Shown here: piece by piece, positions 9,980-19,502 of the stretch | Numbering within the stretch: position 1 is the stretch's first letter | Layout of the letters: each line of letters starts with the position of its first letter | Source: Gracilaria caudata | Lineage: Eukaryota; Rhodophyta; Florideophyceae; Gracilariales; Gracilariaceae | Direction of reading: 5' to 3' | Length of the DNA: 29,763 bases | Assembly: GCA_030374735.1 (NCBI GenBank) | Contig: JASCIV010000235.1 | Coordinates: 1-29,763, forward strand | Notes under the pieces: model-generated | The model's database searches: none | What the model was told of the DNA's origin: nothing | Seen by the model: only the letters and a program-made list of their open reading frames with translations | Translations under genes and position numbers: made by a program

Positions 9980-10451
9980 AATGAAGAAGAACTTTCGCAA
10001 CTTGGGACAGGAGAGGCTGCTTTCGCTGTGCCAGCAGGTGTGGATGTCTGCTCATTCTCTAACGGCTCCTATGTATTGGGAGGCGAAGGCTGCGTTGGTC
10101 GTAAGTTGCGGCGATCGCAAGCACAATTGAAGATGAATTGGTTTGTAGCCCATACTTGGTAGACGCATATATAGCTCATGGCTGCCTTCATCTCACTCAA
10201 CAGGCGTTCTCGCGAAGCATGAAGTGTTGGACACTGCAGAGAATACGTCTAAAACGTTCTGCAGGCGGTGGAGGACCCAAATATACCAGGGATCCTTGTC
10301 AGGCAAGAAAGCTGCCGTCAATCTGGGCTCATCCGTACCCAACAAAGTTTCATCGAAATTTTGGAGTCATGCAGTGCTTCCAGAAGCAGACGGAGGATTG
10401 GGACTGCCTCTGAAAGCTCCAATTCATGCAACAGATAATGTTTCATCATAA
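9980..10451 (+). CDS. Possible two exons of an unrecognised spliced gene
   Basis: A frame open from 9980 (just after TAA 9977-9979) reads NEEELSQLGTGEAAFAVPAG to 10100. A canonical intron, GTAAGT...CTCAACAG (10101-10203, 103 nt, phase 1), then joins 10204-10451, which begins VLAKHEVLDTAENTSKTFCR and ends at TAA 10451. No ATG lies in this frame, so an upstream exon would be required. It could be a downstream exon of the disrupted gene to the left, but no acceptor matches the phase of the donor-like site at 9876. A competing reading starts at ATG 9981 (MKKNFRNLGQERLLSL) and uses the same intron in phase 0, but its second exon looks poor. The product is unknown. Confidence 0.3.
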
Positions 10452-11070
10452 TTTGCGACCTGGAGCTTGGTGACCTCCTATGAAAGCGCGACTCTAGCCA
10501 GATACAACATGCAGATCAAACTGATGACCGTTCTCTTTCCACTTGTCGCACGTCGTGCTGCACGACAGCGTCGTTCTTTTTCATAACCAAAGCAGAAAAT
10601 GTTCCTTAATGCCCTGGTCGGGAGGGGTACCTTCCATCTTCGTCGTTACGACTCGTAACCAACGGAGAAGGACGTTCCAAGTTGCCCTGGTCGGGAAGGG
10701 ATGTAACGAGGAACGAATCGCTCTATTGGGGAATCTACGTCGGTAGAACGCTACCCTTCGTAGAAGGAAGTTGGGAGTATGGCAGGCAACGCAGATAACG
10801 GTCGCATGGACAGACGCACTTGGACGTTTTTGATTGGGAAGGGTTGGGTGCGAGCGCCGTGGGCGATAGCTCGCAACCATTTACGGCCATGTCCTAGTGG
10901 TGTGATCTCAGTCGCGCACAGCCGCGAGCTCAAGATCAAATGCACTCGTAAACTAAACCACTCGCACAGTTTGGATCGCGGCGTCGACTGTGGAACGAAT
11001 TAAAAGTTCCGATCCACCCCATCTGTTTCTGTCGCACCAGTTTGCCTTCCCAGACCAAGTCGCCATCATC
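10452..11070. other. Intergenic region upstream of ascorbate peroxidase, with short repeats
   Basis: No gene is supported. A 13-bp exact direct repeat GCCCTGGTCGGGA occurs at 10611-10623 and 10684-10696, with looser similarity extending to about 27 bp. Between the copies lies the palindrome GTTACGA-C-TCGTAAC (10645-10659). The right end must hold the peroxidase promoter and 5' UTR; no clear TATA box is seen. Confidence 0.5.
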
Positions 11071-11946
11071 ATGAACGCCTTCGTGTCTCCCTGCGCTGCG
11101 CTGCGCGCCATCTCATCTCCATCTTCTGTGTCCGCCGTGAGCGCCAGAAGCACCTCGTTCTTTTCGCGACCGACGTCGTTTAGAGCGCGTGTTGCCAAAT
11201 CGGGCTACCGTTCTTTCGCCGTTCGAGCCTCGCTCGAAGAGGATGTCCGTACAGCACTTTACAAGCTTTATGAACAGACGCCGTGCATGCCCATTATGGT
11301 TCGTCTGGCGTGGCATGACGCAGGCACATACAGTGCGGCTGAAAACACCGGCGGAGCAAACGCTTCAATTCGCTACACTCCCGAGAAATCACATGATGCG
11401 AACAATGGTCTCAACATTGCAATGGATCTTCTGGAGCCCATCAAGGAACAATATCCGAGCATTTCTTACGCCGATCTTTACCAACTGGCTAGTGTGGCAG
11501 CGATCGAGTTTGCTGGAGGTCCTAAGATTCCGTTCCGCATGGGTAGAAACGATGCCAGCGAAGCGGATTGTACGCCAGATGGAAGGCTTCCAGACGCAAC
11601 TAAGAGAATGGGTCATCTACGGGACATCTTCTACCGCATGGGTTTCAATGACGCCGAGATCACTACTCTGAGTGGGGCTCATACTTTGGGACGTGCGCAT
11701 CCTGAAAGATCTGGGTTTGATGGACCATGGACAAAGGTTCCGGTGGTATTTGATAACATGTATTATGTGGAAATCTTGAAGGATGAACCTGACCCTGACC
11801 TGCTGCGTCTTGCGAGTGACATGGCGCTGCTGGAACAGCCGGAAACAAAGGCGTTATGTGAGAAGTACGCAGCGGATCAGGACGCTTTCTTTGAGGACTA
11901 CAAGGCGGCACACCAAAAACTCAGTGAACTTGGATGCTTTCAGTAG
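11071..11946 (+). CDS. APX: Plastid-targeted ascorbate peroxidase (class I haem peroxidase)
   Basis: Reduces hydrogen peroxide with ascorbate; probably stromal. It has 291 residues and no intron. Residues 1-52 are a Ser/Arg/Ala-rich transit peptide with an N-terminal MNAF, and the mature part starts near ASLEEDV. Distal haem motif: R78, W81, H82 (RLAWHDAGTY). Proximal motif: SGAHTLGRAHPERSGF with His ligand H204 and the ascorbate-site Arg at R213. The proximal Trp is W220 (GPWT). The C-terminus (FFEDYKAAHQKLSEL) is typical of APX. The frame is open to an upstream non-ATG codon, but ATG 11071 (ATCATCATGAACG) gives a good transit peptide. The ascorbate-binding Lys of plant cytosolic APX appears to be Thr70 (see findings). 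Confidence 0.93.
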   Translation: MNAFVSPCAALRAISSPSSVSAVSARSTSFFSRPTSFRARVAKSGYRSFAVRASLEEDVRTALYKLYEQTPCMPIMVRLAWHDAGTYSAAENTGGANASIRYTPEKSHDANNGLNIAMDLLEPIKEQYPSISYADLYQLASVAAIEFAGGPKIPFRMGRNDASEADCTPDGRLPDATKRMGHLRDIFYRMGFNDAEITTLSGAHTLGRAHPERSGFDGPWTKVPVVFDNMYYVEILKDEPDPDLLRLASDMALLEQPETKALCEKYAADQDAFFEDYKAAHQKLSELGCFQ

Positions 11947-12125
11947 CGGGTGTTAGAGCACATGTGTGATCTACGAAGGTACAGTAGCTGCTCTGTAGAG
12001 AATAAAACAGTTTTGAGAAGGAAAGGCCTCGGAGAACGGAGGTTTCGACGTTTCGACGAGGCGCTTCCAAGCGGAATCACAGGCGTAAACTGGGGCGTTA
12101 ACCTTGATGCATGTTTGCATGAAAG

Positions 12126-12133
12126 AAAAAAAA
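12126..12133 (-). terminator. RNA polymerase III T-tract terminator of tRNA-Tyr
   Basis: Eight consecutive A on the plus strand give a T8 run on the minus strand, 13 bases after the tRNA 3' end, as expected for a Pol III terminator. Confidence 0.7.
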
Positions 12134-12146
12134 CTGAGCCTGTTTT

Positions 12147-12232
12147 TCTCCCGACCTAGAATCGAACTAGGGACATTTTGATCACACTCGTACAACTACA
12201 GTCAAATGCTCTGCCAACTGAGCTACCGAGAG
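12147..12232 (-). tRNA. tRNA-Tyr (anticodon GUA) with a 13-nt intron
   Basis: On the minus strand the acceptor arm CTCTCGG (12232-12226) pairs with TCGGGAG (12154-12148), with G-U pairs, and discriminator A is at 12147. The D arm AGCTCAGTTGGCAGAGC is complete. The anticodon stem is TTTGA/TCAAA with loop CTGTAG + A, giving anticodon GTA (12199-12197). The T arm is CCTAG-TTCGATT-CTAGG. Thirteen extra bases (12195-12183) follow position 37, the standard place for a nuclear pre-tRNA intron. The CCA end is not encoded, as in eukaryotes. The internal A and B boxes are intact. Confidence 0.93.
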
Positions 12233-12544
12233 AGGCATTCATCTGATCTGGGTCGCCATTTCTCAAATTATTTATTCTAATATGACTGGTTTTGCCTTTT
12301 CGATTGGATAGACGCTTGAAGCCGTTCCGCACCGCTCAACCTCACACCGTCGATGCAATGCGTCCCGTTTCTACCCAATGAATCTCTGCACCTTTCTCTC
12401 TGCATCATGTTTGGGTTCACCGCACTCTGCCTTCAACAGTCACAGCGCGCTTGCGTTATCGACGACGTCAACAAGCTTCTCGCTTTCTTTTAGTCGGAGT
12501 CACAGATTCTGCCGTTTGTCGTGTCCGAACAGCTTGTATACAAG
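12233..12544. other. Intergenic region, probable HAD phosphatase promoter
   Basis: It contains an AT-rich stretch (TTATTTATTCTAATATG near 12267-12283) about 260 bases before the next start codon. There is no open frame that I accept. Confidence 0.4.
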
Positions 12545-13808
12545 ATGAGTGCTTTTACCCCTTCTGTCCCGCTTCACCGTTCCGTTTCGCCTGCACGCTG
12601 TTTGCGCTTGGAGACAAGGCGTTGTCAGAAGCGACCTGTTCCGTTTGCGTATTCGCGCCTCCGCGCATCTGTGCAACCAGTTACAGCCTCGCAGTCTGCC
12701 GTGCCAGATGTCAATGGTTCCGAGCGTCCAGCGATAAAGCTTCTGGCCTGCGACATGGTAAGTCGTCCACAAAGGCCTTCACGCCTAGCCCAGAGCTCAA
12801 TTCGTTAAAAACTGACCAAACCTTTTTGTTCTATCAGGATGGAACCATTCTGGATAGCACGTCTTCAATTTCTATCAACAACATCACAGCAGTGAACAAA
12901 CTCTTGGAGCATACTGGAGTTTTGTTTATTCCGGCCACTGGTAAATCTAGAATTGGTGCCATTCGTTCGATGAAACAGCTTGGTGAACGTTTGCAGCACA
13001 AGTATCCGAATGGGTGTCCTGGTGTGTATCTTCAGGGTCTTCTGGTGTTTAATACCGACGGTGAGATCGTTTACGAGAACAAATGTGATGCCCAACTAAC
13101 TCAGACTGTCACAGCTATTGCAAAGGACATGGATATCCCTCTCATCGCGTACAGTCGTGATCAAATTGTATGCGAACAAAAGCATGATTATATGGATCTG
13201 CTTCCGTCTTACCATGTATGTGACACAATTTCAAAAACTTGTACCATCAAAAACAGTGTTCAGCGAGATCTAACTGTTGTGCTTTGCGTTCTTGTTGACA
13301 GGAGCCGGCGGCGACGCAAGTGGGCGATTGGGAAACCGTGTTCGACATGCAACCGTTTAACAAGTTTATTTTCATGGCCGAACCACACTTTATTGATAAT
13401 CTTCGTCCCATAGTCGCAGAAAAGGTTGGCGACATGGGGCATCTGACTCAAGCTCAGAGTAACATGCTCGAGGTGTTACCGCCAAATTCTTCGAAAGGCG
13501 ATGGTGTGCGACGTCTTTTGGATGATCTTGGTGTTCATCCTGAAGACGTGCTGGCTATTGGAGACGCTGAAAACGTACGTTGTTGACCACCTTTTGTATC
13601 GGAGACTGTGAATGCTGACCATGATTACATTTCTTGTATGTGAAAATAGGACTTGGAGCTGCTGAGCATGGTGGGGTATTCGTGCGCAGTTGGAAATGCA
13701 CTGCCTTCTGTGAAGGAAGCGGCAATGTTTACGGACTTGCCGACGAACGACGAACATGCGGTTGCGCACGCAATTGACCGCTTCTTCAGCGACTTCGTTC
13801 AACAATAA
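12545..13808 (+). CDS. HAD-superfamily phosphatase (Cof/hydrolase_3 type), likely plastid-targeted
   Basis: Probable phosphatase acting on a small phosphorylated metabolite; the substrate cannot be told. Four exons, 12545-12757, 12838-13215, 13302-13574 and 13650-13808, are separated by phase-0 introns of 80, 86 and 75 nt (donors GTAAGT, GTATGT, GTACGT). The product has 340 residues. Motif I is CDMDGTILDS with nucleophile D70 and D72, split exactly by intron 1. Motif IV is IGDAEND with D285 and D289, split by intron 3. A cap region lies between (about 110-230), as in Cof-type enzymes. Residues 1-60 are rich in Arg/Ser/Pro and low in acidic residues, which fits a plastid transit peptide. All joins restore one continuous frame, so the exon model is secure. 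An in-frame GTG upstream (12521) was not used as start. Confidence 0.85.
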
Positions 13809-14199
13809 ATGTGTAACGCTTCTTTTGCACCGTTAGGGGGTTAGATACATCATAGAACGAAGCTCCTACGAGAGAGAAAGATGTGTATTTACGAAGGTAT
13901 CTTCTCTACCTTCGTATCTCCTACAAAAGTTGTACGAAGCTCACCCATCATCAGGAACGTGGGCATGGCAGGTCGGCATCATGCGGTACTGTATCTCGTC
14001 ACACACTTGCCGCGAAGCTATTGGAGCGAGCTAGACATTTCGGGCGGCCAGATTTTTTGCGTGTTTCACTGCGCGCATTTGTGCAGTGACTGTGTGTCTG
14101 CTGTGGCAGCACGCTGCTCCGATCGCCGCGCTCTTTTCCATTCCATTTGGAAGGGCATCCCCAGTCTGTAGCAGCTACTACTTCTGCTAGCTCTTCAAC
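13809..14199. other. Intergenic region between HAD phosphatase and PDH E1-beta
   Basis: No gene is supported. It has a strong hairpin at 13890-13916 (own entry) flanked by two copies of ACGAAGCTC (about 13857 and 13934). The rest is presumably the phosphatase 3' end and the PDH promoter. Confidence 0.4.
13890..13916. repeat. Perfect 10-bp hairpin
   Basis: TACGAAGGTA (13890-13899) and TACCTTCGTA (13907-13916) are separated by a 7-base loop TCTTCTC. It lies 82 bp after the phosphatase stop codon; it could form in the 3' UTR or be a small repeat remnant. Confidence 0.6.
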
Positions 14200-15306
14200 A
14201 TGATTCCCACCACCGCTGCGAGAGCGCTTCGCCAAGTGCGCCAGTCTGGCGCAAATCACTGGCGCTCAATACACACTACTCGACCGGTCGCAGTTCATTC
14301 CATGACATGTCGTGAGGCACTGAATACAGCAATCGACGAGGAACTAGCCCGCGATGATCGCGTGTTTGTAATTGGGGAAGAAGTTGCTGAATATGATGGG
14401 GCTTACAAAGTCACCAAAGGGCTACATGCAAAATATGGCGATCGTCGAATCGTCGATACTCCTATCACCGAATCGGGTTTCACTGGTCTGGCCACGGGTG
14501 CTGCCATGGCGGGTTTGCGTCCCGTCTGTGAGTTTATGACCTTCAATTTCTCTATGCAGGCAATTGATCACATTGTCAACTCCGCCGCGAAGACGCTGTA
14601 CATGTCTGGTGGTCAAATTAACGTGCCCATTGTGTTTCGGGGCCCCAACGGCGCGTCTGCGGGTGTTGGGGCACAGCATTCGCAATGCTTTGCGTCTTGG
14701 TACGGATCCGTTCCTGGTTTGAAGGTTGTTTCGCCGTACGATGTCGAAGACTGTCGTGGTTTGCTCAAGGCGGCGATACGGGATCCAAATCCTGTCGTTT
14801 GTTTAGAAAACGAACTCATGTACAATGTTAGCTTCGATAACGTGCCGGATGAAGTGATGGATCCCGATTTCGTTCTACCCATTGGTCAGGCAAAGCTTTT
14901 GAGAGAAGGAACAGATGTAACCATTGTTGGACATAGCAAATGGGTTGGGTTTGCCGTTCAGGCAGCTGAAATTTTGCAGCAAGAAGGAATATCTGCCGAG
15001 GTGATTAATCTGCGATCAATTCGTCCTCTCGACCGCGACACAATTACAGAATCAGTCAAGAAGACAAACAGATTGGTCACCGTTGAAGGCGGTTGGCCAA
15101 CTTTTGGGATCGGTGCAGAGATTTGCGCTGCGGTTTTCGAGTCAGATGCATTTGAATACCTGGATGCGCCGGTTCAGCGAGTATCTGGTGCAGATGTGCC
15201 AACGCCGTACGCAGAGAATCTCGAAGCAAAAGCGTTTCCGACTGTGGAAGATATTACTGTAGCCGCTCGAACAGCTATGATGAGGATGCTGCCGGAAGCA
15301 GCGTAA
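14200..15306 (+). CDS. PDHB: Pyruvate dehydrogenase E1 component, beta subunit, mitochondrial
   Basis: Beta half of the thiamine-diphosphate E1 heterotetramer that decarboxylates pyruvate in the mitochondrial matrix. It has 368 residues and one exon. An Arg-rich presequence without acidic residues (about 1-33, ARALRQVRQ...RSIHTTRPVAV) is followed by the pyrimidine-binding transketolase domain (about 34-210). That domain contains GEEVAEYDGAYKVTKGL, TPITESGFTGLATGAAM and FRGPNGASAGVGAQHSQ. The C-terminal transketolase domain (about 225-350) has INLRSIRPLD and VTVEGGWPTFGIGAEI. The YDGAYKVTKGL and GGWP motifs separate it from the plastid and bacterial E1-beta types and from branched-chain E1-beta. 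Confidence 0.95.
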   Translation: MIPTTAARALRQVRQSGANHWRSIHTTRPVAVHSMTCREALNTAIDEELARDDRVFVIGEEVAEYDGAYKVTKGLHAKYGDRRIVDTPITESGFTGLATGAAMAGLRPVCEFMTFNFSMQAIDHIVNSAAKTLYMSGGQINVPIVFRGPNGASAGVGAQHSQCFASWYGSVPGLKVVSPYDVEDCRGLLKAAIRDPNPVVCLENELMYNVSFDNVPDEVMDPDFVLPIGQAKLLREGTDVTIVGHSKWVGFAVQAAEILQQEGISAEVINLRSIRPLDRDTITESVKKTNRLVTVEGGWPTFGIGAEICAAVFESDAFEYLDAPVQRVSGADVPTPYAENLEAKAFPTVEDITVAARTAMMRMLPEAA

Positions 15307-15947
15307 AACAAAGCAGTAACGAAGATATGCATGTATGGCAAGTGTAACGAATGGAAGCACACACTTTCAGTACACAGTTTTGGTAAGAAGTTTTTGTTTA
15401 GTTTAGAACAGGTATCCAATTACTAAGCGAAGTTAGAAGACATGGGCTACGTCTTACTCCGGAAGATGGATGAAGGGCACAACGCTCTGCCATTGATAAT
15501 GTGCATGCCGTTTGTGTTAGTATGTGAAGGTAAGATAGTGCATCAAGCACGCGGAGCAGCACGCTTCATTAGACTTAGCAAAACCTCATCAGAAAGGGCC
15601 ATGGTGCGCCCTATTGGGCTCGGAAGGCGAATGCTTCTGGCATTTCTATGAACATGAATGAAAGAATTGATACACACAAGAATCAAGAGGTTAGTACGAC
15701 ATGAAGGTGAAGGTGAAAGATGTTACAGCTGTGTGACTCAACCACGATGATGGCAGGAGGTCTCCCAAGTGTGGGAAAGGGACTGTCCATCACAACGGCA
15801 GGGCTTCGTTCGCTGCTAGCGTTGTCAACGCTACCCTTGTCAAAGCTGTGCTGTTTCGCGCTACCTGTAAACGCTACCGCCGCAGCCTTTTCAGCAGCGC
15901 CACACGGCTGTTTGGTAGATGAACGGGGGATTGAAAATGAAATATCA
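15307..15947. other. Convergent intergenic region between PDHB and arogenate dehydrogenase
   Basis: About 640 bp between two 3' ends. Open frames on both strands (about 100-165 codons, the plus-strand one running antisense into the dehydrogenase) lack motifs and are rejected. A small palindrome AGCGTTG-T-CAACGCT occurs at 15818-15832. Confidence 0.45.
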
Positions 15948-17026
15948 TTACTTTTTTCGTTGAGCTTCGTTGTCCTCAGCCAGGTCAAGCATTTTCCTTA
16001 TGTCCTTGAGCGCCGCTTCCAAATTATCCAACTCCTGTCTCGCGTTCGGGTTGTACTTGTACAAGCCGTAGTACAAGGCAAAGCTGTCCTTGCAGGTTGT
16101 GTCCACCACACCAAGCAGCGATTCGTAACCCTTCGTGTTGATCGGAGTGGATTCAACATGCAGTTGGGCAAGCATGCGGCCTGTAGATCGAAGTGTAGAA
16201 AACGGGTCACGTAAGCGTGTTAGAGACGTACGTATATGAGGTTACCTGCATGTGTGTCATGGAAGCCTAAACGAACCTGTTGTGTGCGTGATGAATTGCG
16301 TTGACGCTGCGTGTTTGTCATGTGTGGCACAGTCCATAGGAACCATGGTACATCCTTCGGTTCTCCAAATGTCAACGAAAGCGTCGCAAACGGCTTGGTG
16401 TTTGGGATTTACACGAACAACGTCGTACACAAATGGCAGACCCTTCCATGAGTCCTTGCCACTTTCCGGACCAAACATTGGGTGCGTGCAAATGATATCA
16501 GATGAAAAAGGTAGACACTTGAGCAGCAGATCATGTGGGTACAGCTTGACGGAAAGCACATCAACCACTAGCGTATTCGCCAGTCTTTTCCGTTCATAAT
16601 AACATCACATGCGGATGTTAGGTCGCTGTTTTTGGCCGTAACACGATTTGGGCTAAGGAATGACTTACCTTTTGAGCGGAAAATGGGAGAGAACTGTGGA
16701 CAGAGACATTATACTTGTGCAGAAAATAACCACATCTGGCTCTTGGTCCATGAGCTCGTTCGCTCGTTGAACATATTCGCAACCTATAGTAGCAGCAGCT
16801 TCAAAGTAATTGCCGCGACTCTGGCCAATCACGCTGTGGATGTGCATGTGAATAGTTAGCGAATTGACAGTATGATCGTTACGACGGAACAAGTGAGAAC
16901 GACAACATACCGATGACCTTGCGACGCAAACCTCTTGCCCAGAAACTGACCAAAGTTTCCGAAGCCAACAATTCCAATGGTTAGAGGCTTGAAGCGCGGC
17001 TGACACTGGGCGTTTTGAAAAGACAT
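15948..17026 (-). CDS. Arogenate/prephenate dehydrogenase (TyrA family)
   Basis: NAD(P)-dependent oxidative decarboxylation in tyrosine biosynthesis; the plant-type sequence suggests arogenate as substrate. Four exons on the minus strand, 17026-16911, 16833-16669, 16584-16277 and 16180-15948, are joined by introns of 77, 84 and 96 nt (donors GTATGT, GTAAGT, GTTCGT). The product has 273 residues. Rossmann motif GFGNFG is at 21-26. VVDVLSVKLYP (100-110), THPMFGPESGKDSW (127-140) and STQFITHTTGRML (188-200) are diagnostic, and the last is completed across intron 3. The frame is open upstream to ATG 17260, which would add 78 Arg/Ser/Thr-rich residues resembling a plastid transit peptide. ATG 17026 is used because a TATA-like element lies at 17151-17158; the longer form remains possible and would explain a plastid location. 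Confidence 0.9.
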
Positions 17027-18851
17027 GGTAGTGAGAATACTAGCAACACGACGAGGGTGTGGACGAAGAGGGTGGCACAAACGTCGACGAGAACAAAAGG
17101 CGAGACGCGGGGTGGATTTGCGCAGTGGGGTCCGCAGAATGGAACGAGGGTTATTATAGGCCCACAGACCGCCGGCGGAGGTGCGCGTGGTTCCGTTGGT
17201 AACAGCGCTACGCCGCACGACGCCAGTTTGGGGGCGACGAGCATCCGTACTCAAAATCATTTATTTAGCAGTTGGTGACCATTTCGTTGCGTCCACAGCA
17301 ATGGCAACACGCTTAGCGTGTCGATCTGCGTTCTCGTCCTTACTCGTCCTTGCCCGTCTGCTCCTCGTCACGCATCACATTCGCCAAATGCGATGATGGC
17401 AACAATCCAGCGCAAAGCGTAGTTTTTTAGACGAGATGCACGGCAGATTCTACAAGTTTTTTTGCTCGCCTGTCTTCCATGTGCTTTCCGTGCTCGTTTG
17501 TCATTGTTGTCCGGGAGTCCTTTTATGTGAGGGGTTAACAAAGTGTCGTTAGCCAATGCTGTGGTCGTCCACCGCCGTGTGTACACGCTGTGGACGCCGC
17601 GGTTCGTAACTGCAAGGGTGTGAGAAATGTGTCCAGTGTACGTGTTGCTGGATACAGCATTTTCTCTCCTACTACCGTTCGAAGGGTAGATGGGGAGCAG
17701 TGGCACCTGTCTAAACTCCTGCTTCATTGCGCTGCCACCAACATCATGTTATACGTTTGCATCATGCTCTCTGTTTACTGGCAGAGAGATTTGCTGACAT
17801 GATGTGTCTTGGAGAATTAAGCTGCACCAAAGTGAACCCCTCATCATGATGTGTCCCTTTCCTCATAAGCGCGCAACCCCTGTTTTGGAGAGAAAAGGTC
17901 AATTTGCAGCCCTTCTCCCAGTAGCTAACTCAAATTCCCTACGCCCTGTAATCATGATGGTAAAACGTTCGTTGTCGCAAACCTCACAGACAGCTATCAT
18001 AATTAATAGGATCTAACCCAATTAGTGCTCACATGAGCCATACACAGCTTATTTTGGAACACAAGCGGTGCAACAGATTCCAGGCGATGAGATGAGCTGG
18101 AGAAACATCTCTTTTACGCAAGATTTTCATTACTGTACAGGATTACTAGTCTCTTAACCTACTCTTTAATGATTTTTGTTTAAGCTCGGATGATCATGGG
18201 TGATTGAAGCCTTCAATTTGACGGGGGTTGAAATTCAATCAACTGGCATGAAAAAGTAATCGTTTAGATGTAGAGGCTTTCCGAGTGTCCAAAACTGCTC
18301 AATCCTCAACAAAGAACTTTCAAGGAACGGCAAAACACTCGTTCATCATCGTCGATGCCAGTTCTCGTTCTTTGGTTCGCGGCGCGGCGAGAGGAGCAGA
18401 ACCACGTGACCTAACTCTACCTGCCCATTGGCACTCCTGGGCAGTCAGGCGTCTCCAATGATTGGAGCGTTCTCAAGAGCTGGCGCGTATTCTTGTAACC
18501 TCGGACACCAGTGACTCCTCGCTCGAGTCGCCGAGCAAGTCCATCCTGAAGCCCCTAGTTGCTAAGCCAATGAGAACAACTCGAGATCCTCTTACAAGAC
18601 CCTCCAATTCAATTTTCCCGATCTGAATTTAATTGGAAATTATTTCCACTTACCCCACTTGTCGACGACGGCATATTTGACCTCCTGTACACGCTGCAAT
18701 TTCTTCGAGCTGCGAAACGACCGCTTTGATCCATCGTCGCAAAGCCACCTCTACGGATTTGCACTCCAAGCGACCAAGCCTGTCACGCTCCATTCCGTTT
18801 GCCACCGATTTCCTCCACAACTCCACCAAACCCAGACCGATCACCCGCAAT
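17027..18851. other. Long intergenic region between arogenate dehydrogenase and NAC-beta
   Basis: About 1.8 kb of divergent intergenic DNA. Minor frames on both strands (up to about 120 codons near 17368-17727) have no recognisable features. Structures seen: a nested hairpin at 17741-17805 (ACATCATGT/ACATGATGT outside, CTCTCTG/CAGAGAG inside); an imperfect inverted repeat at about 18603-18635 (CCAATTCAATT against AATTTAATTGG); and a CACGTG core at 18403-18408. The right end must hold the NAC-beta promoter. Confidence 0.5.
17151..17158 (-). promoter_or_regulatory. Possible TATA box of the arogenate dehydrogenase gene
   Basis: The minus strand reads TATAATAA about 125 bases before ATG 17026, a reasonable distance for a TATA element plus short 5' UTR. 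It favours the shorter start over ATG 17260. Confidence 0.35.
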
Positions 18852-19502
18852 ATGGAAGGCGGAATCGATAAGGAAAAGCTCGCCAAACTTCAGCGCATGG
18901 CCGCCGGTGTGCGAGTCGGCGGAAAAGGTTCTGTTCGAAGAAAGAAGAAGGCTGTTCACAAGGCCGCCCCCACCGATGACAAACGCCTGCAGACTACTCT
19001 CAAGCGCCTTCAACTCAGCCACCTTCCGGGTATCGAAGAGGTCAATATCTTCCGCGACAACGGCCAAGTAATTAATTTCCAGAACCCTAAAGTTCAAGCG
19101 CAAATCTCGGCAAACACGTACGTCGTGTCCGGACAGGCTGTTACCAAACCTCTGCAGGACATGCTGCCTAGCATTGTCAACCAACTTGGTGCAGATAATA
19201 TGCCGCAGATGAAATCGCTCATGGATCAACTTGGAGCCGCCGGTATTGGCGGTCAGGCTCCGCCGTTAAGAAAAAGTGCATCGATTGAAATAAATGAGGA
19301 AGAAATCCCGGATCTCGTGGGTGCCGACAACTTTGAAGAGAAAGCTACTGCCGAGGCTGCAAAGGACGAAACCGCGGGCGCGAAGGACGAGACTGCGGTC
19401 GCGACGGAGGAGACACCGGCTGCGGAGAACGGAGAAAACGCAAATGGTGAAGATAAACCAGCTGAGGGCGGTGAGCAAGAGGCTGAACAGCTTGCATCTT
19501 AG
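18852..19502 (+). CDS. BTF3: Nascent polypeptide-associated complex subunit beta (BTF3)
   Basis: Ribosome-bound chaperone subunit that pairs with NAC-alpha at the polypeptide exit tunnel. It has 216 residues and one exon. The ribosome-binding basic motif is GSVRRKKKAVHK (26-37). The NAC domain covers about 45-105 (LKRLQLSHLPGIEEVNIFRD, VINFQNPKVQAQISANTYVV). The conserved C-terminal GADNMPQMKSLMDQLG is present. The tail after about residue 155 is long, Glu/Ala-rich and partly repetitive (AKDETAGAKDETA), making the protein longer than typical BTF3. The frame is open upstream to a non-conserved ATG at 18726; ATG 18852 gives the canonical MxxxDKEKLAKLQ start. Confidence 0.93.
   Translation: MEGGIDKEKLAKLQRMAAGVRVGGKGSVRRKKKAVHKAAPTDDKRLQTTLKRLQLSHLPGIEEVNIFRDNGQVINFQNPKVQAQISANTYVVSGQAVTKPLQDMLPSIVNQLGADNMPQMKSLMDQLGAAGIGGQAPPLRKSASIEINEEEIPDLVGADNFEEKATAEAAKDETAGAKDETAVATEETPAAENGENANGEDKPAEGGEQEAEQLAS

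Noticed and set aside
15720..16214. 164-codon plus-strand open frame
   Set aside because: Its right half is antisense to the last exon of arogenate dehydrogenase and the rest has no recognisable feature.
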